Origin: Candidatus Woesearchaeota archaeon
GTDB lineage: Archaea > Nanobdellota > Nanobdellia > Woesearchaeales > ARS49
DNA: 64,000 nucleotides
Assembly (NCBI GenBank): GCA_019323015.1
Contig: JAHWHY010000003.1
Location: 1-64,000, forward strand
Direction: 5' to 3'
The notes beneath the pieces were generated by a model. That model was given only the letters and a program-made list of their open reading frames with translations. It had not been told where the DNA came from and made no database searches. Of the stretch, positions 26,798-34,208 are shown piece after piece. Position 1 is the first letter of the stretch, and every line of letters begins with the position of its first letter. The translations under genes were made by a program, and so were the position numbers.

Positions 26798-27178
26798 TTA
26801 CGCAAATAATGCGTAAAACACCCAGATCAACAATAAGACCCAGATAAGCATTGGCAGCCAGAATCTCATCAAGCCGTCTTTTCGCAGCACTTTATCTGCA
26901 AGGCCGACCATTTCTTTTGCCATTACTGCAAATGACATAAGCATCAGGCCCATAAAGAACAGCAATACTGCAAATATCTGGACTATTGTCAATTCTTGGT
27001 TCAGGTAGTATAATGATACTCCTGCAATTATCAAACCAAGTAGTGATGCAACCATTGTGTTTGCATAGATTGGCTTGACAACTTTCTTCAGCCATATTTT
27101 TGGGTCTACTATAATTACCAGCAGCTTGATTGCTCCAAGCACTGCAACAATAAGTGCCATTATTTGTATTGGTGTCAT
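26798..27178 (-). CDS. Four-TM membrane protein
   Basis: A 126-aa protein with four hydrophobic helices (QIMALIVAVLGAIKLLVIIV, NTMVASLLGLIIAGVSLYY, IFAVLLFFMGLMLMSFAVMA, FWLPMLIWVLLLIWVFYAL). An AGGAGGTAAT ribosome site precedes the ATG. Family not recognised; no charged motif points to transport. Confidence 0.72.
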   Translation of the reverse strand: MTPIQIMALIVAVLGAIKLLVIIVDPKIWLKKVVKPIYANTMVASLLGLIIAGVSLYYLNQELTIVQIFAVLLFFMGLMLMSFAVMAKEMVGLADKVLRKDGLMRFWLPMLIWVLLLIWVFYALFA

Positions 27179-27280
27179 GGTATTACCTCCTTTTAGAGTT
27201 TTATAGTGTAATTGGTGTTTTTAGTATATATATTTTACTATCCCGAAACTTTTAAAAAGAAAAATTCATTATGGCTCACT

Positions 27281-27445
27281 ATGACAAAGAAAAGAATCTG
27301 CCCAAAGTGCAAGAGCACTGCTGTTAGTCCTGATCTCTCTGCGCAGGCTTATGGAAAAGGCTCTTTTTTCAACCAATATAAGTGCAACAAGTGCGGTTAT
27401 GTTGGCCAGTTTTTTCCAGAGGTTGATGATGAAGACGATTCATAA
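27281..27445 (+). CDS. Zinc-ribbon microprotein
   Basis: 54 aa from the ATG at 27281, 25-30 nt after a BRE/TATA (CCCGAAACTTTTAAAAAG). It has CPKCKS near the start and CNKCGY near residue 33, a classical two-CxxC zinc ribbon, then an acidic tail (EVDDEDDS). Small archaeal ribbons of this kind bind RNA, DNA or a protein partner. Its end overlaps the NUDIX gene start by 17 nt. Confidence 0.8.
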   Translation: MTKKRICPKCKSTAVSPDLSAQAYGKGSFFNQYKCNKCGYVGQFFPEVDDEDDS

Positions 27446-27833
27446 GATTGCAGCAGTTGTTATTCAAGACAATAAGTTTTTGATGGTCAGGAAAAAAGGA
27501 AAAGACATCTGGACTAGCTTAGGCGGCAGAATAGAACAAGGCGAAACAGAAGAGCAGTGTTTGCTAAGAGAAATTCAGGAAGAAGCAAGTTGCAATGCTA
27601 AAATTATAAAGAAACTTGGTGATTTTTCTGAAAAAGCTTGTTTTGATGATGCTATGCTTAGATTATCAACTTATTTAGTTGAATTAGAGGGTGAAATCAA
27701 TTGCGAAGACCCGGAATTAGAAGAAATAAAATTCATTGATAAGAATTTTGAAGAGCAGGGCATAAAGCCATCCTTAACAATCACAAAGCAGATTATCCCT
27801 TTTTGTATTAAGGAAGGATTATTAGAGTGGTAA
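27429..27833 (+). CDS. NUDIX hydrolase
   Basis: 134 aa from an ATG at 27429 (27426 is equally possible). The NUDIX box reads GGRIEQGETEEQCLLREIQEEA (residues about 32-53) with all catalytic glutamates in place. It overlaps the zinc-ribbon gene by 17 nt, so translation is coupled. Substrates of the family are nucleoside diphosphates linked to another moiety, for example 8-oxo-dGTP or ADP-ribose; the length and early box fit a MutT-like house-cleaning enzyme. Confidence 0.92.
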   Translation: MKTIHKIAAVVIQDNKFLMVRKKGKDIWTSLGGRIEQGETEEQCLLREIQEEASCNAKIIKKLGDFSEKACFDDAMLRLSTYLVELEGEINCEDPELEEIKFIDKNFEEQGIKPSLTITKQIIPFCIKEGLLEW

Positions 27834-27873
27834 TCCGCCAGCTTTATATATTCTCACAAATATACAAATATGT

Positions 27874-28275
27874 ATGAAACTGTCAAAAGAGTATATAGCT
27901 AAGTGTGCAACAGCTGTTTTAGCTTTTTTAGATGAAAAACAAATCACGTCTTTAGACGACATAAAGAAAATATCACCTAGCGACAATTTTCTAGAAAATG
28001 GAGCACATGTTTTGATTCAAGAAACACCTTCTGGCAGTTTTGACTCTACAGCACAGACAGTCAGTTATGTGCCGCCAGGAGAGGTGGGGGTTCCTATAGA
28101 AATGAAAATAAATGGGCAGAAGAGATATTCTGTGCTAATTTTTAAGGGAGATTTTTCTTTGCCAGGATACGAGACTTTTTCTCAAGATCCTTTTGGGAAC
28201 AATGTGCATTACAGAAAGATTGCATCAATAGAAATAGAAAGCGTTCGCTCTGAGCTGGAAAAATTGGCAGAGTGA
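27874..28275 (+). CDS. Hypothetical protein, 133 aa
   Basis: A soluble acidic protein: N-terminal helix (YIAKCATAVLAFLDEKQ), a beta-rich centre (HVLIQETPSGSF, IEMKINGQKRYSVLIFKG) and a C-terminal helix (IEIESVRSELEKLAE). TTTATATA about 30 nt upstream suggests leaderless initiation. It converges with the YrbL-like gene with a 1-nt gap. No family recognised. Confidence 0.62.
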   Translation: MKLSKEYIAKCATAVLAFLDEKQITSLDDIKKISPSDNFLENGAHVLIQETPSGSFDSTAQTVSYVPPGEVGVPIEMKINGQKRYSVLIFKGDFSLPGYETFSQDPFGNNVHYRKIASIEIESVRSELEKLAE

Positions 28276-28276
28276 T

Positions 28277-28921
28277 TCAAGACTTATACTTCTCCCTCAT
28301 TGCCTGGAATTTCTTCCTTGTTTTTGCTGCTCTGCCATAAGCAAAGAGCATTCCTATTGTTCTTGGGCGGACATTCTTGCCCATTCTTTTGTAGTCTATG
28401 ATAACTGGAAGTGTTCCCTCTTCTGTAGTTCTTACTAGAATATTTCTATCATCTACTCCTAAATGCAGAATCTCTTCCCTTAAGAAGAACTGTTCTAGCT
28501 CACCCATTCTCTCCCAAAATTCCTCATCTGCTATTGGCCCATTGTCTGCAAGTGTTCTTGAAATGCTGCCATCTGTATCTCTCACCAGGTCATTTATTGA
28601 TACGCTTCTTCCCTGTATTTCTTTGACACCTATTATTTTTGCAAAGCTGTTGAGCAGGTATGCAGGGACTTTCTGCATCAGCTGCAGGTATTGTGTGAAC
28701 TCATATGTGTTAAAGTCGTCTATTTTGTATCTTTTTTTGAGGTGCTGCTCTGCAGGAATTTCCACACGCCCCATAAACACTTTTTTTCGTATGTGCAGGT
28801 TAGGCTTCATCACTTTCAGAACAAAATCCCCGCAGATATATGCCTCTCTGACCGCTCCCTGGCCTATCATGTTCTCAGGCAAAAATAGTTCTGTCTCAGG
28901 CAATGCTAGTTCTAGGGTCAT
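28277..28921 (-). CDS. YrbL/PhoP_reg-like kinase-fold protein
   Basis: A 214-aa protein with a degenerate protein-kinase fold: IGQGAVREAYIC (glycine loop), FVLKVMKP (Lys), LHLGVDDRNILV (catalytic loop with Asp and Asn) and VIIDYKRMG (metal Asp in place of DFG). This pattern fits the YrbL family, better known from gammaproteobacteria, where it belongs to the PhoP regulon. The residues needed for phosphotransfer appear present. Substrate unknown; it could be a small-molecule or protein kinase. Confidence 0.7.
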   Translation of the reverse strand: MTLELALPETELFLPENMIGQGAVREAYICGDFVLKVMKPNLHIRKKVFMGRVEIPAEQHLKKRYKIDDFNTYEFTQYLQLMQKVPAYLLNSFAKIIGVKEIQGRSVSINDLVRDTDGSISRTLADNGPIADEEFWERMGELEQFFLREEILHLGVDDRNILVRTTEEGTLPVIIDYKRMGKNVRPRTIGMLFAYGRAAKTRKKFQAMREKYKS

Positions 28922-29000
28922 GTATAAAATATATAGTGCGTGATTTTAAAAGATTGCGGAATCCAAAAACTTAATAAACAACCATATTTCCTGTTCTCGC

Positions 29001-29840
29001 ATGGAAACAGCAAAGCTTAATAGAATTTTGTTTGGCGGTATTTTTTCAGCATTAGCTCTTGGGTTTTTGATAATAATATTGTCTTTGGTTCTTTCAGGCA
29101 GGATTGATTTGCCGTGGTATGGCTCAATCGGGGTTTTGTTGATGGTTCTTGTTTTCCTTGAGGTCGGCCTTTACTTCACAAAGAAGAGCGCTGGAATCAA
29201 AGAAGAGAAGATAAAGACAGAGTATATTGCAACCTGGAGTGACATTGCAGGCGCCATTCTTGGGCTTGGGACAATCCAGCTTATTATCATGGGGTTGATT
29301 TCAGCAGGATTTATCGCATTTGCAGTGTATATTGCAGTCTCTCAGTTCATGCAGTATCCTTTCAGGGCAGACTTGTTTGGGTATTTCATAATAATAGCAG
29401 TAATAGGATATTTTATTTTCAGGAGTTTCATACTGGGATTATTTCAGCCAATGGCGCGTGTAGTAAAGTCTATGCAGAGAAAGATAATGCCATTCTATGA
29501 AGTATTTGTAGACAAAGTCGTGATTGATCCTGCAATAACTGGTTCAAAGGCAAAATTTGTGTTGAAGTTCAGCGAATTGTCAGAAATAAGGGAGATGTCT
29601 TTTTTTGAGGCAGAGGCTTACAAGGAGAACATCGGCCCAAATGTTCCGTTAGGAATTGAGCAGACAAAGAGTCTTTACAAACTAGCAAAGAGCGGCGAGC
29701 GCCCAAAAGTCTACTTCATGGCCCAATCCAATGGAAAGACAGTTCTTTTCAAGGGCAATAACATCCATTACTTGATTACTTTTGGTGTTGATTCTGCAAA
29801 AGATTTGATTGATGCTTTTAAGAAGTATAAGAAAAAATAA
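29001..29840 (+). CDS. Membrane protein with C-terminal soluble domain
   Basis: A 279-aa protein with four TM helices in the first 150 residues (FSALALGFLIIILSLVL, IGVLLMVLVFLEVGLYF, LIIMGLISAGFIAFAVYIAV, YFIIIAVIGYFIFRSFI) and a cytosolic alpha/beta domain of about 120 residues. Family not recognised. It shares an AT-rich divergent promoter region (28922-29000) with the YrbL-like gene. Its stop abuts that of the coiled-coil gene on the other strand. Confidence 0.7.
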   Translation: METAKLNRILFGGIFSALALGFLIIILSLVLSGRIDLPWYGSIGVLLMVLVFLEVGLYFTKKSAGIKEEKIKTEYIATWSDIAGAILGLGTIQLIIMGLISAGFIAFAVYIAVSQFMQYPFRADLFGYFIIIAVIGYFIFRSFILGLFQPMARVVKSMQRKIMPFYEVFVDKVVIDPAITGSKAKFVLKFSELSEIREMSFFEAEAYKENIGPNVPLGIEQTKSLYKLAKSGERPKVYFMAQSNGKTVLFKGNNIHYLITFGVDSAKDLIDAFKKYKKK

Positions 29841-31208
29841 TCAGAACTGCACAAGCAGTCCTAGTTTGCTTCCCATTTTTCCTGCTTCTGTGTTTTGTTC
29901 GTAAGCGTCTTTTATGCTTTTTAGGACTTGTAATGGGTTCCACTCGCCGTCGCCGCCGATTCTTAGCACAGTGTTTCCGCCGATTTCTTCTTCTGATTTT
30001 ATTTGCGCCTGTACTTTTTTTATTGCTGCGATTATAGAGTCATATGATATTCCTGAGGCGACAGGTAGGTAAACTGTTGCTCCGTCCTGTTCTGGAACTG
30101 CATATACTGGGAATTTCATTTTTCTCAGGTCAGCAAGGCTTGTCTTTAGTTCTTTTGCTCTTGCAAGCTCGTCTGTTCCCTGCTCAACTGCTTTTCGGTG
30201 CTCAAGATATGTCTGTCTTGCCTGCCGGTATCTCTCTTGTTTTGAAGTGTATTCTTGTACTGTTGCATTAAAGTTTCCTAAAACCGCGCCAAGATTTTCT
30301 TCCAGTATTGCTTTAATGCTTTCATCTGCGCTTGTTATTGTTTTGGTTAATTTATCTAGTTTTTCTGCAGCTTCGTCCATTTCTTCTTTTGGCATGTGCA
30401 GTCTGCTTTCTTCCCATGTGTCTGCTTCTCCTATTTCAAGGCATCTTTCCAGGTCTCTGTATTCTACATTTAGCGCTCTCATCAATTTTTCTCTGGCATA
30501 TCTTTCAACGCTCTCTGGCGGGTTTGATATGAAACCAACGTCTAATCCAGATTCTTGTATGTCAGCTAGAAGCATCTCAAGAATTTCAACATTTTCTGCT
30601 CTTGCATGGATGAATTGTATGCATGCATCTGCAAGTGTTCCTTTTGCAAGGGTTTCTTTCAATCCTTTAAGGGACTCAATCATGCCTTCTAATTGCGTGA
30701 TTTTGCTTCCCATCTCTAAACCAGAAGCTTCTGCTGCAATCGCACGCGCATGCAACCCAGCCAAATCCTCTTTTGCACGGGATAAGTCAGTAGATAAAGA
30801 ACCTATTTCCACATATAACCTGCTTAATTCTTCTCTTAACCCTTCAGAAAGATTTGCTTCTATTCTCTCTAAGTCTTCTGCGCTAAGGATTCCTTCAGGT
30901 TCAGCTTCTAATTCTTCTACGTTTATTGTTACATCGCCGTATTGCCAAGCTCTTGCTTTTTTCCTGAATTTTGTAAGAATATCTTCAGCCTCTGTTGGCG
31001 TTGCAGTAAAATAAACACCATTATCTTCTTCCTTGACTACTAAATCTAATGAAATTTTATGTTCCCCAGGCCTTTCATTGAGTTTTCTCTGTATATTTTT
31101 ACGCAGGGCAATTACTTCACCTGCGTTCATGGTATGTTTTATGCGATAACGCACTGGTTCTTCTTGCTGTTCTGCTTCTTCATCTGGTTTTTTATCGTCT
31201 TTTGCCAT
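29841..31208 (-). CDS. Coiled-coil protein
   Basis: 455 aa, acidic, no TM. After a charged N-terminus and an alpha/beta domain (about 20-105) comes a long helical region (about 105-360) with heptad stretches (LREELSRLYVEIGSLSTDLSRA, EMDEAAEKLDKLTKTI) broken by a compact part near 190-260. A C-terminal alpha/beta domain (about 375-455) has repeated hydrophobic strands (FPVYAVPEQDGATVYLP, NTVLRIGGDGEWNPL). Probably a structural or scaffolding protein; no family recognised. Confidence 0.72.
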   Translation of the reverse strand: MAKDDKKPDEEAEQQEEPVRYRIKHTMNAGEVIALRKNIQRKLNERPGEHKISLDLVVKEEDNGVYFTATPTEAEDILTKFRKKARAWQYGDVTINVEELEAEPEGILSAEDLERIEANLSEGLREELSRLYVEIGSLSTDLSRAKEDLAGLHARAIAAEASGLEMGSKITQLEGMIESLKGLKETLAKGTLADACIQFIHARAENVEILEMLLADIQESGLDVGFISNPPESVERYAREKLMRALNVEYRDLERCLEIGEADTWEESRLHMPKEEMDEAAEKLDKLTKTITSADESIKAILEENLGAVLGNFNATVQEYTSKQERYRQARQTYLEHRKAVEQGTDELARAKELKTSLADLRKMKFPVYAVPEQDGATVYLPVASGISYDSIIAAIKKVQAQIKSEEEIGGNTVLRIGGDGEWNPLQVLKSIKDAYEQNTEAGKMGSKLGLLVQF

Positions 31209-31270
31209 GTCAAATCCCCCAAAATAATGTAATTTTGGATTATTTATAAAGTTTTAGTATATTCATCCTG

Positions 31271-31291
31271 ACTCAATTCCTTTCGAGCAAA
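31271..31291 (+). promoter_or_regulatory. ACTCAAT..TTCGAGCAAA promoter-proximal motif, copy 1
   Basis: The 21-bp motif immediately precedes a TATATAAA box and the nucleotidase gene. It matches 59787-59807, upstream of the 140-aa gene at 59840, in 18 of 21 positions. TTCGAGCAAA probably includes the BRE; the upstream ACTCAAT half may be an operator. Low certainty. Confidence 0.35.
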
Positions 31292-31324
31292 AGTATATAA
31301 ACTATTGATTCTTTCTCTTTTTTC

Positions 31325-31969
31325 ATGGGTGGAAGAAAACTTAAGATAGGTATTGATTGTGACGAGCCTTTGGCTGATTTTAATTCACATTTATGTCCTT
31401 GGGTGAATGCAAAGTACGGCACTAATTACAAAAGAGCTGATATTATTTCGTATAAGCTTTGGGATATCTGGAAATGTTCAAAAGAAGAGGCATTAAAAAG
31501 AATAGAGCATTTTTATGAAGAGCAGATAGAGCATGTCCCCCCTGTTGAAGGTTCTATTGCCGTTGTTAAAGAACTTTCACTAAAGCATGAGTTATTGGTG
31601 ATTACTTCTCGTTTTGGCTCAGCAATTTCCAAAACAGCCCCTTGGATAAATCAGCATTTTCCAGGTTCATTTTCAAATATAGTTTTCACCAAGAATTATG
31701 CAAAAGGAGGTAATGGAAAGACAAAAGCAGAGATCTGCAAAGAGTTAGACGTGGATATTTTGATTGAAGATTTTATACAGTATTCCTTAGATTGCAATAA
31801 GCTAGGCATTCCTGTGATACTGTTTAATACGCCTTGGAATCAGGATTCTGAACTTCCAGAAGGGATAACTAAACTTCCGCCAGGAATAGTGCGGGTAAAT
31901 AACTGGGAAGAGGTTATGGAAAAAATAGAAATATTCAGTAAAAATAAAGAATCTTTCTACAAATTATAA
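31325..31969 (+). CDS. HAD-superfamily 5'-nucleotidase-like protein
   Basis: A 214-aa protein of the NT5C type: motif I GIDCDEPLADFN with both Asp, motif II VITSRF, and motif III ILIEDF near residue 152. In place of the usual DVDGVLADF there is DCDEPLADF, but the two catalytic aspartates remain. Such enzymes remove phosphate from 5' or 3' deoxynucleotides. A TATATAAA box about 30 nt upstream gives a short leader. Confidence 0.85.
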   Translation: MGGRKLKIGIDCDEPLADFNSHLCPWVNAKYGTNYKRADIISYKLWDIWKCSKEEALKRIEHFYEEQIEHVPPVEGSIAVVKELSLKHELLVITSRFGSAISKTAPWINQHFPGSFSNIVFTKNYAKGGNGKTKAEICKELDVDILIEDFIQYSLDCNKLGIPVILFNTPWNQDSELPEGITKLPPGIVRVNNWEEVMEKIEIFSKNKESFYKL

Positions 31970-31980
31970 AAAAAGAAAAA

Positions 31981-32031
31981 TTATTTTTTCTTTTTCTTTG
32001 TTTTTTTCTTCTTTTTAGATTTGCATGCCAT
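31981..32031 (-). CDS. 16-aa lysine-rich microprotein
   Basis: A 17-codon frame encodes MACKSKKKKKTKKKKK. It is preceded by AAAGGAGGTG ending 6 nt before the ATG, a very strong ribosome site, and by an AATATATACC TATA element about 50 nt upstream. Twelve of 16 residues are lysine and one is Cys. The combination of promoter, ribosome site and ATG in a short gap makes a real gene likely. It could bind nucleic acid or the ribosome (inference). Confidence 0.6.
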   Translation of the reverse strand: MACKSKKKKKTKKKKK

Positions 32032-32136
32032 GTAAAACACCTCCTTTTGTATTATTCAGTTTAACTGGTATATATTCCTTTTTGTTTTGGAAAGATTTAT
32101 ATATGCCAAAATGACCGCATACTCAGGTGATAATAA

Positions 32137-32421
32137 ATGATGTCAAAACTACCTATAGACCTTAGCAAGGTTGACAAGAACAGTATTGATAAGGAGATTT
32201 TAAGGGCTGCAATTATTGCTGAATTAGATGCAGTTAATTTGTATGAACAGATGGCTCAGCTAACTGATAATAAAGACCTTAAATTAATACTCTTGGATGT
32301 TGCCAAGGAAGAAAAGACTCATGTCGGTGAATTCCAGGCCCTTTTATTAGGTCTTGACAAGGAGCAGGAAAAAGAGCTTGAAGAAGGCAAAAAAGAGGTT
32401 GAAGAAGAGCTAAGCAAATAA
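32137..32421 (+). CDS. Short ferritin-like (encapsulated-ferritin type) protein
   Basis: 94 aa with two helices carrying a diiron pattern: ELDAVNLYEQMAQLT and AKEEKTHVGEFQALLL, where E..Y and EE..H supply ligands. The short length and the VGEFQALL sequence match the half-ferritins that dimerise to form the iron site and normally load encapsulin shells. No encapsulin gene is in this window. A GGTGA ribosome site precedes ATG. It is followed at 1 nt by SOD, so the pair is an oxidative and iron-stress operon. Confidence 0.85.
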   Translation: MMSKLPIDLSKVDKNSIDKEILRAAIIAELDAVNLYEQMAQLTDNKDLKLILLDVAKEEKTHVGEFQALLLGLDKEQEKELEEGKKEVEEELSK

Positions 32422-32422
32422 T

Positions 32423-33028
32423 ATGGCAAAAACATATGAGCTTCCAAAGCTTCCTTATGCATACAATGCTCTAGAGCCGCATATCTCTGAGCAGGTCTTG
32501 AAGATTCATCATGACAAGCATCATGCTGGCTATGTTAAGGGCGCAAATAATATTCTTGAACAGTTAGAAACTTCTAGAAAAGAAAATAAGGATATTGATC
32601 AAAAAGCAATGCTTAAGGCATTATCTTTCAATATTGGAGGACATCTTCTTCATTCTTTGTTCTGGCCTAATCTGGCTCCTGAAGGAAAAGGAGGAGCTCC
32701 AAGCAAGGAACTGCAAAAAGCTTTAGAATCTGAGTTTGGCAGTTTCGATCGCTTTAAAGAAGAATTCACAAAAGCAGCTGCAAGTGTTGAGGGTTCTGGC
32801 TGGGCTGCATTGACTTTCTGCAAGAAAACAAACAGACCAATTATCATGCAGATTGAAAAACATAATGTTAATATTTACCCTATGTTCACTATATTATTAG
32901 TTGTTGATGTATGGGAACATGCTTATTATTTGGATTACAAGAATGAAAGAGGAAAATTTCTTGATGCGTTCTGGAATATATTAAACTGGAATGAAGTTAA
33001 TGATAGGTTTAAGACCACTTGTGGTTAA
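32423..33028 (+). CDS. sod: Iron/manganese superoxide dismutase
   Basis: A 201-aa Fe/Mn-SOD: LPYAYNALEPHIS and HHDKHHAGYV near residue 30, GGHLLHSLFW near 75, and DVWEHAYYLDYKN near 165, giving the three His and one Asp metal ligands. It converts superoxide to oxygen and peroxide in the cytosol. Metal choice cannot be read safely here. It shares an operon with the ferritin-like protein and is followed by two perfect hairpins. Confidence 0.96.
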   Translation: MAKTYELPKLPYAYNALEPHISEQVLKIHHDKHHAGYVKGANNILEQLETSRKENKDIDQKAMLKALSFNIGGHLLHSLFWPNLAPEGKGGAPSKELQKALESEFGSFDRFKEEFTKAAASVEGSGWAALTFCKKTNRPIIMQIEKHNVNIYPMFTILLVVDVWEHAYYLDYKNERGKFLDAFWNILNWNEVNDRFKTTCG

Positions 33029-33040
33029 AAAGAGGCAGCG

Positions 33041-33061
33041 CCAAAAACAATTTGTTTTTGG
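33041..33061 (+). terminator. Hairpin 1 after sod
   Basis: CCAAAAACA-ATT-TGTTTTTGG is a perfect 9-bp stem with a 3-nt loop; one more G-C pair extends it. It lies 12 nt after the sod stop and may end or stabilise the transcript. Confidence 0.55.
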
Positions 33062-33066
33062 CTGGT

Positions 33067-33092
33067 CTCAAAATTTAAAAAATTTTGAGGTG
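33067..33092 (+). promoter_or_regulatory. Hairpin 2 overlapping a ribosome site
   Basis: CTCAAAATTT-AAA-AAATTTTGAG is a perfect 10-bp stem at 33067-33089. Its last three bases begin the GAGGTG ribosome site (33087-33092) of the next gene at 33098. The folded form would partly hide that site, which suggests translational or temperature control. Confidence 0.55.
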
Positions 33093-33097
33093 AAAAA

Positions 33098-33295
33098 ATG
33101 AAAAAATTGGTTTACCCGATTATGTTAGTGTTGCTCAGCTCTTTTGCTTGGGCACAGACAACTGGTTTGATGCACTACAAAAGCGGAAGTTCTGGAGGAT
33201 CTGGCATTCTTATGCTGCTGTACTTTACAGTTGGCTGCTTGATTTTCTCAGTAGTTTTCTGGTTGACTCATAATTGGTTAGTTAAAAAGAGGTGA
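33098..33295 (+). CDS. Small secreted/membrane protein
   Basis: 65 aa: signal peptide (MKKLVYPIMLVLLSSFAWAQ), a Gly/Ser-rich loop (YKSGSSGGSG) and one TM helix (LMLLYFTVGCLIFSVVFWL). GAGGTG lies 5 nt before ATG, partly inside a hairpin. The next small membrane gene starts 4 nt after its stop, so the two are co-translated. Family not recognised, though similar genes are frequent in DPANN genomes. Confidence 0.72.
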   Translation: MKKLVYPIMLVLLSSFAWAQTTGLMHYKSGSSGGSGILMLLYFTVGCLIFSVVFWLTHNWLVKKR

Positions 33296-33299
33296 AAAC

Positions 33300-33566
33300 A
33301 TGATGAATGCAAACAAGATAGGCTTGACTTTAGGAAGTCTTTTGGCCTTAGTACATCTTGTCTGGGCAATTCTTGTCAGGCTTGGTTTTGGTGACAATAT
33401 CTTGGGCGGACTAATGAGGCTGCACTTCATAAGCAGTCCAGTCGCAATAGCTCCATTCAAGATTGGAACTGCTATCTTTCTGATAATTGTGACATTTGTC
33501 GCAGGATATGTTCTAGGATGGCTGTTTGCGCATTTCTATAATTACTACGACAAGAAGTGCAAATAA
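33300..33566 (+). CDS. Small two-TM membrane protein
   Basis: 88 aa with two TM helices (LTLGSLLALVHLVWAILV and IFLIIVTFVAGYVLGWLFAHF) and a Cys-Lys terminus. GAGGTG precedes ATG. It belongs with the preceding 65-aa protein as a pair of membrane peptides. Function unknown. Confidence 0.72.
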   Translation: MMNANKIGLTLGSLLALVHLVWAILVRLGFGDNILGGLMRLHFISSPVAIAPFKIGTAIFLIIVTFVAGYVLGWLFAHFYNYYDKKCK

Positions 33567-33581
33567 AGCAAATTTTAAATA

Positions 33582-33603
33582 GGCCCCGCTGTTTATAGGG
33601 GCC
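33582..33603 (+). other. GGCCCC/GGGGCC inverted repeat before ogg
   Basis: A 6-bp G/C stem (GGCCCC at 33582, GGGGCC at 33598) with a 10-nt A/T-rich loop ends directly at the ATG at 33604. A TTTTAAATA box precedes it, so the transcript probably begins at or near the ATG and the repeat acts as a DNA operator or as an end for the upstream transcript. Confidence 0.4.
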
Positions 33604-34206
33604 ATGAAATTATTTGAATCAATTAAAGAGCTTAGAAATTCTCCAGTTAAATTAACTGTTAACAAAAGATTAAAAGAATTTGAAGCCTTAGGTAAAAAGA
33701 ACACAAAACAATGGTTCTCTGAATTATGTTTTTGCATATTAACTGCAAACTCAAAAGCAATCACTGCTTTAAAGATCCAGAAAGAATTAGGTGCTAAAGG
33801 CTTCTGCAGTTATTGTTTCAAGGATATTAGAAATGCTATAAAAAGAAATAAGCATCGCTTCCACAACAACAAGGCGAAATACATAACAGAAGCAAGATGT
33901 CATGTTGATATCAAGCAAAAACTAAAGAATATGAAAGACACAGAAGCTAGAGCGTGGTTAGTCAAGAACATCAAAGGTTTAGGATACAAGGAATCTTCTC
34001 ATTTCCTAAGAAATGTAGGCTTCAAAAACTTGGCAATTCTGGACAGGCACATCCTTAACTTAATGAATGAAAAAAAGACTTTGAACAAGAAAAGTTATCT
34101 TGATATTGAGAAAAAGTTCCTTAAATTAGCAAAAAAATCAGATATGTCTCCAGCTGAATTAGATTTGTATATGTGGTATATGAAGACTGGAAAAGTCTTG
34201 AAATGA
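33604..34206 (+). CDS. ogg: 8-oxoguanine DNA glycosylase/lyase (OGG2 type)
   Basis: A 200-aa HhH-GPD protein: IKGLGYKESSHFLRNVGFKNLAILDRHIL near residues 120-148 holds the helix-hairpin-helix, the catalytic Lys in GYKESS and the Asp in LDRHI. Length and the compact N-terminus fit archaeal Ogg2. It excises 8-oxoguanine from DNA and cleaves the abasic site. It lies near sod and ferritin genes, consistent with oxidative defence but in a separate unit. Confidence 0.92.
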   Translation: MKLFESIKELRNSPVKLTVNKRLKEFEALGKKNTKQWFSELCFCILTANSKAITALKIQKELGAKGFCSYCFKDIRNAIKRNKHRFHNNKAKYITEARCHVDIKQKLKNMKDTEARAWLVKNIKGLGYKESSHFLRNVGFKNLAILDRHILNLMNEKKTLNKKSYLDIEKKFLKLAKKSDMSPAELDLYMWYMKTGKVLK

Positions 34207-34208
34207 TT

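Noticed and set aside
31700..33100. Encapsulin shell gene near the ferritin-like gene
   Set aside because: No neighbour has HK97-fold sequence features; both flanking genes have other assignments.
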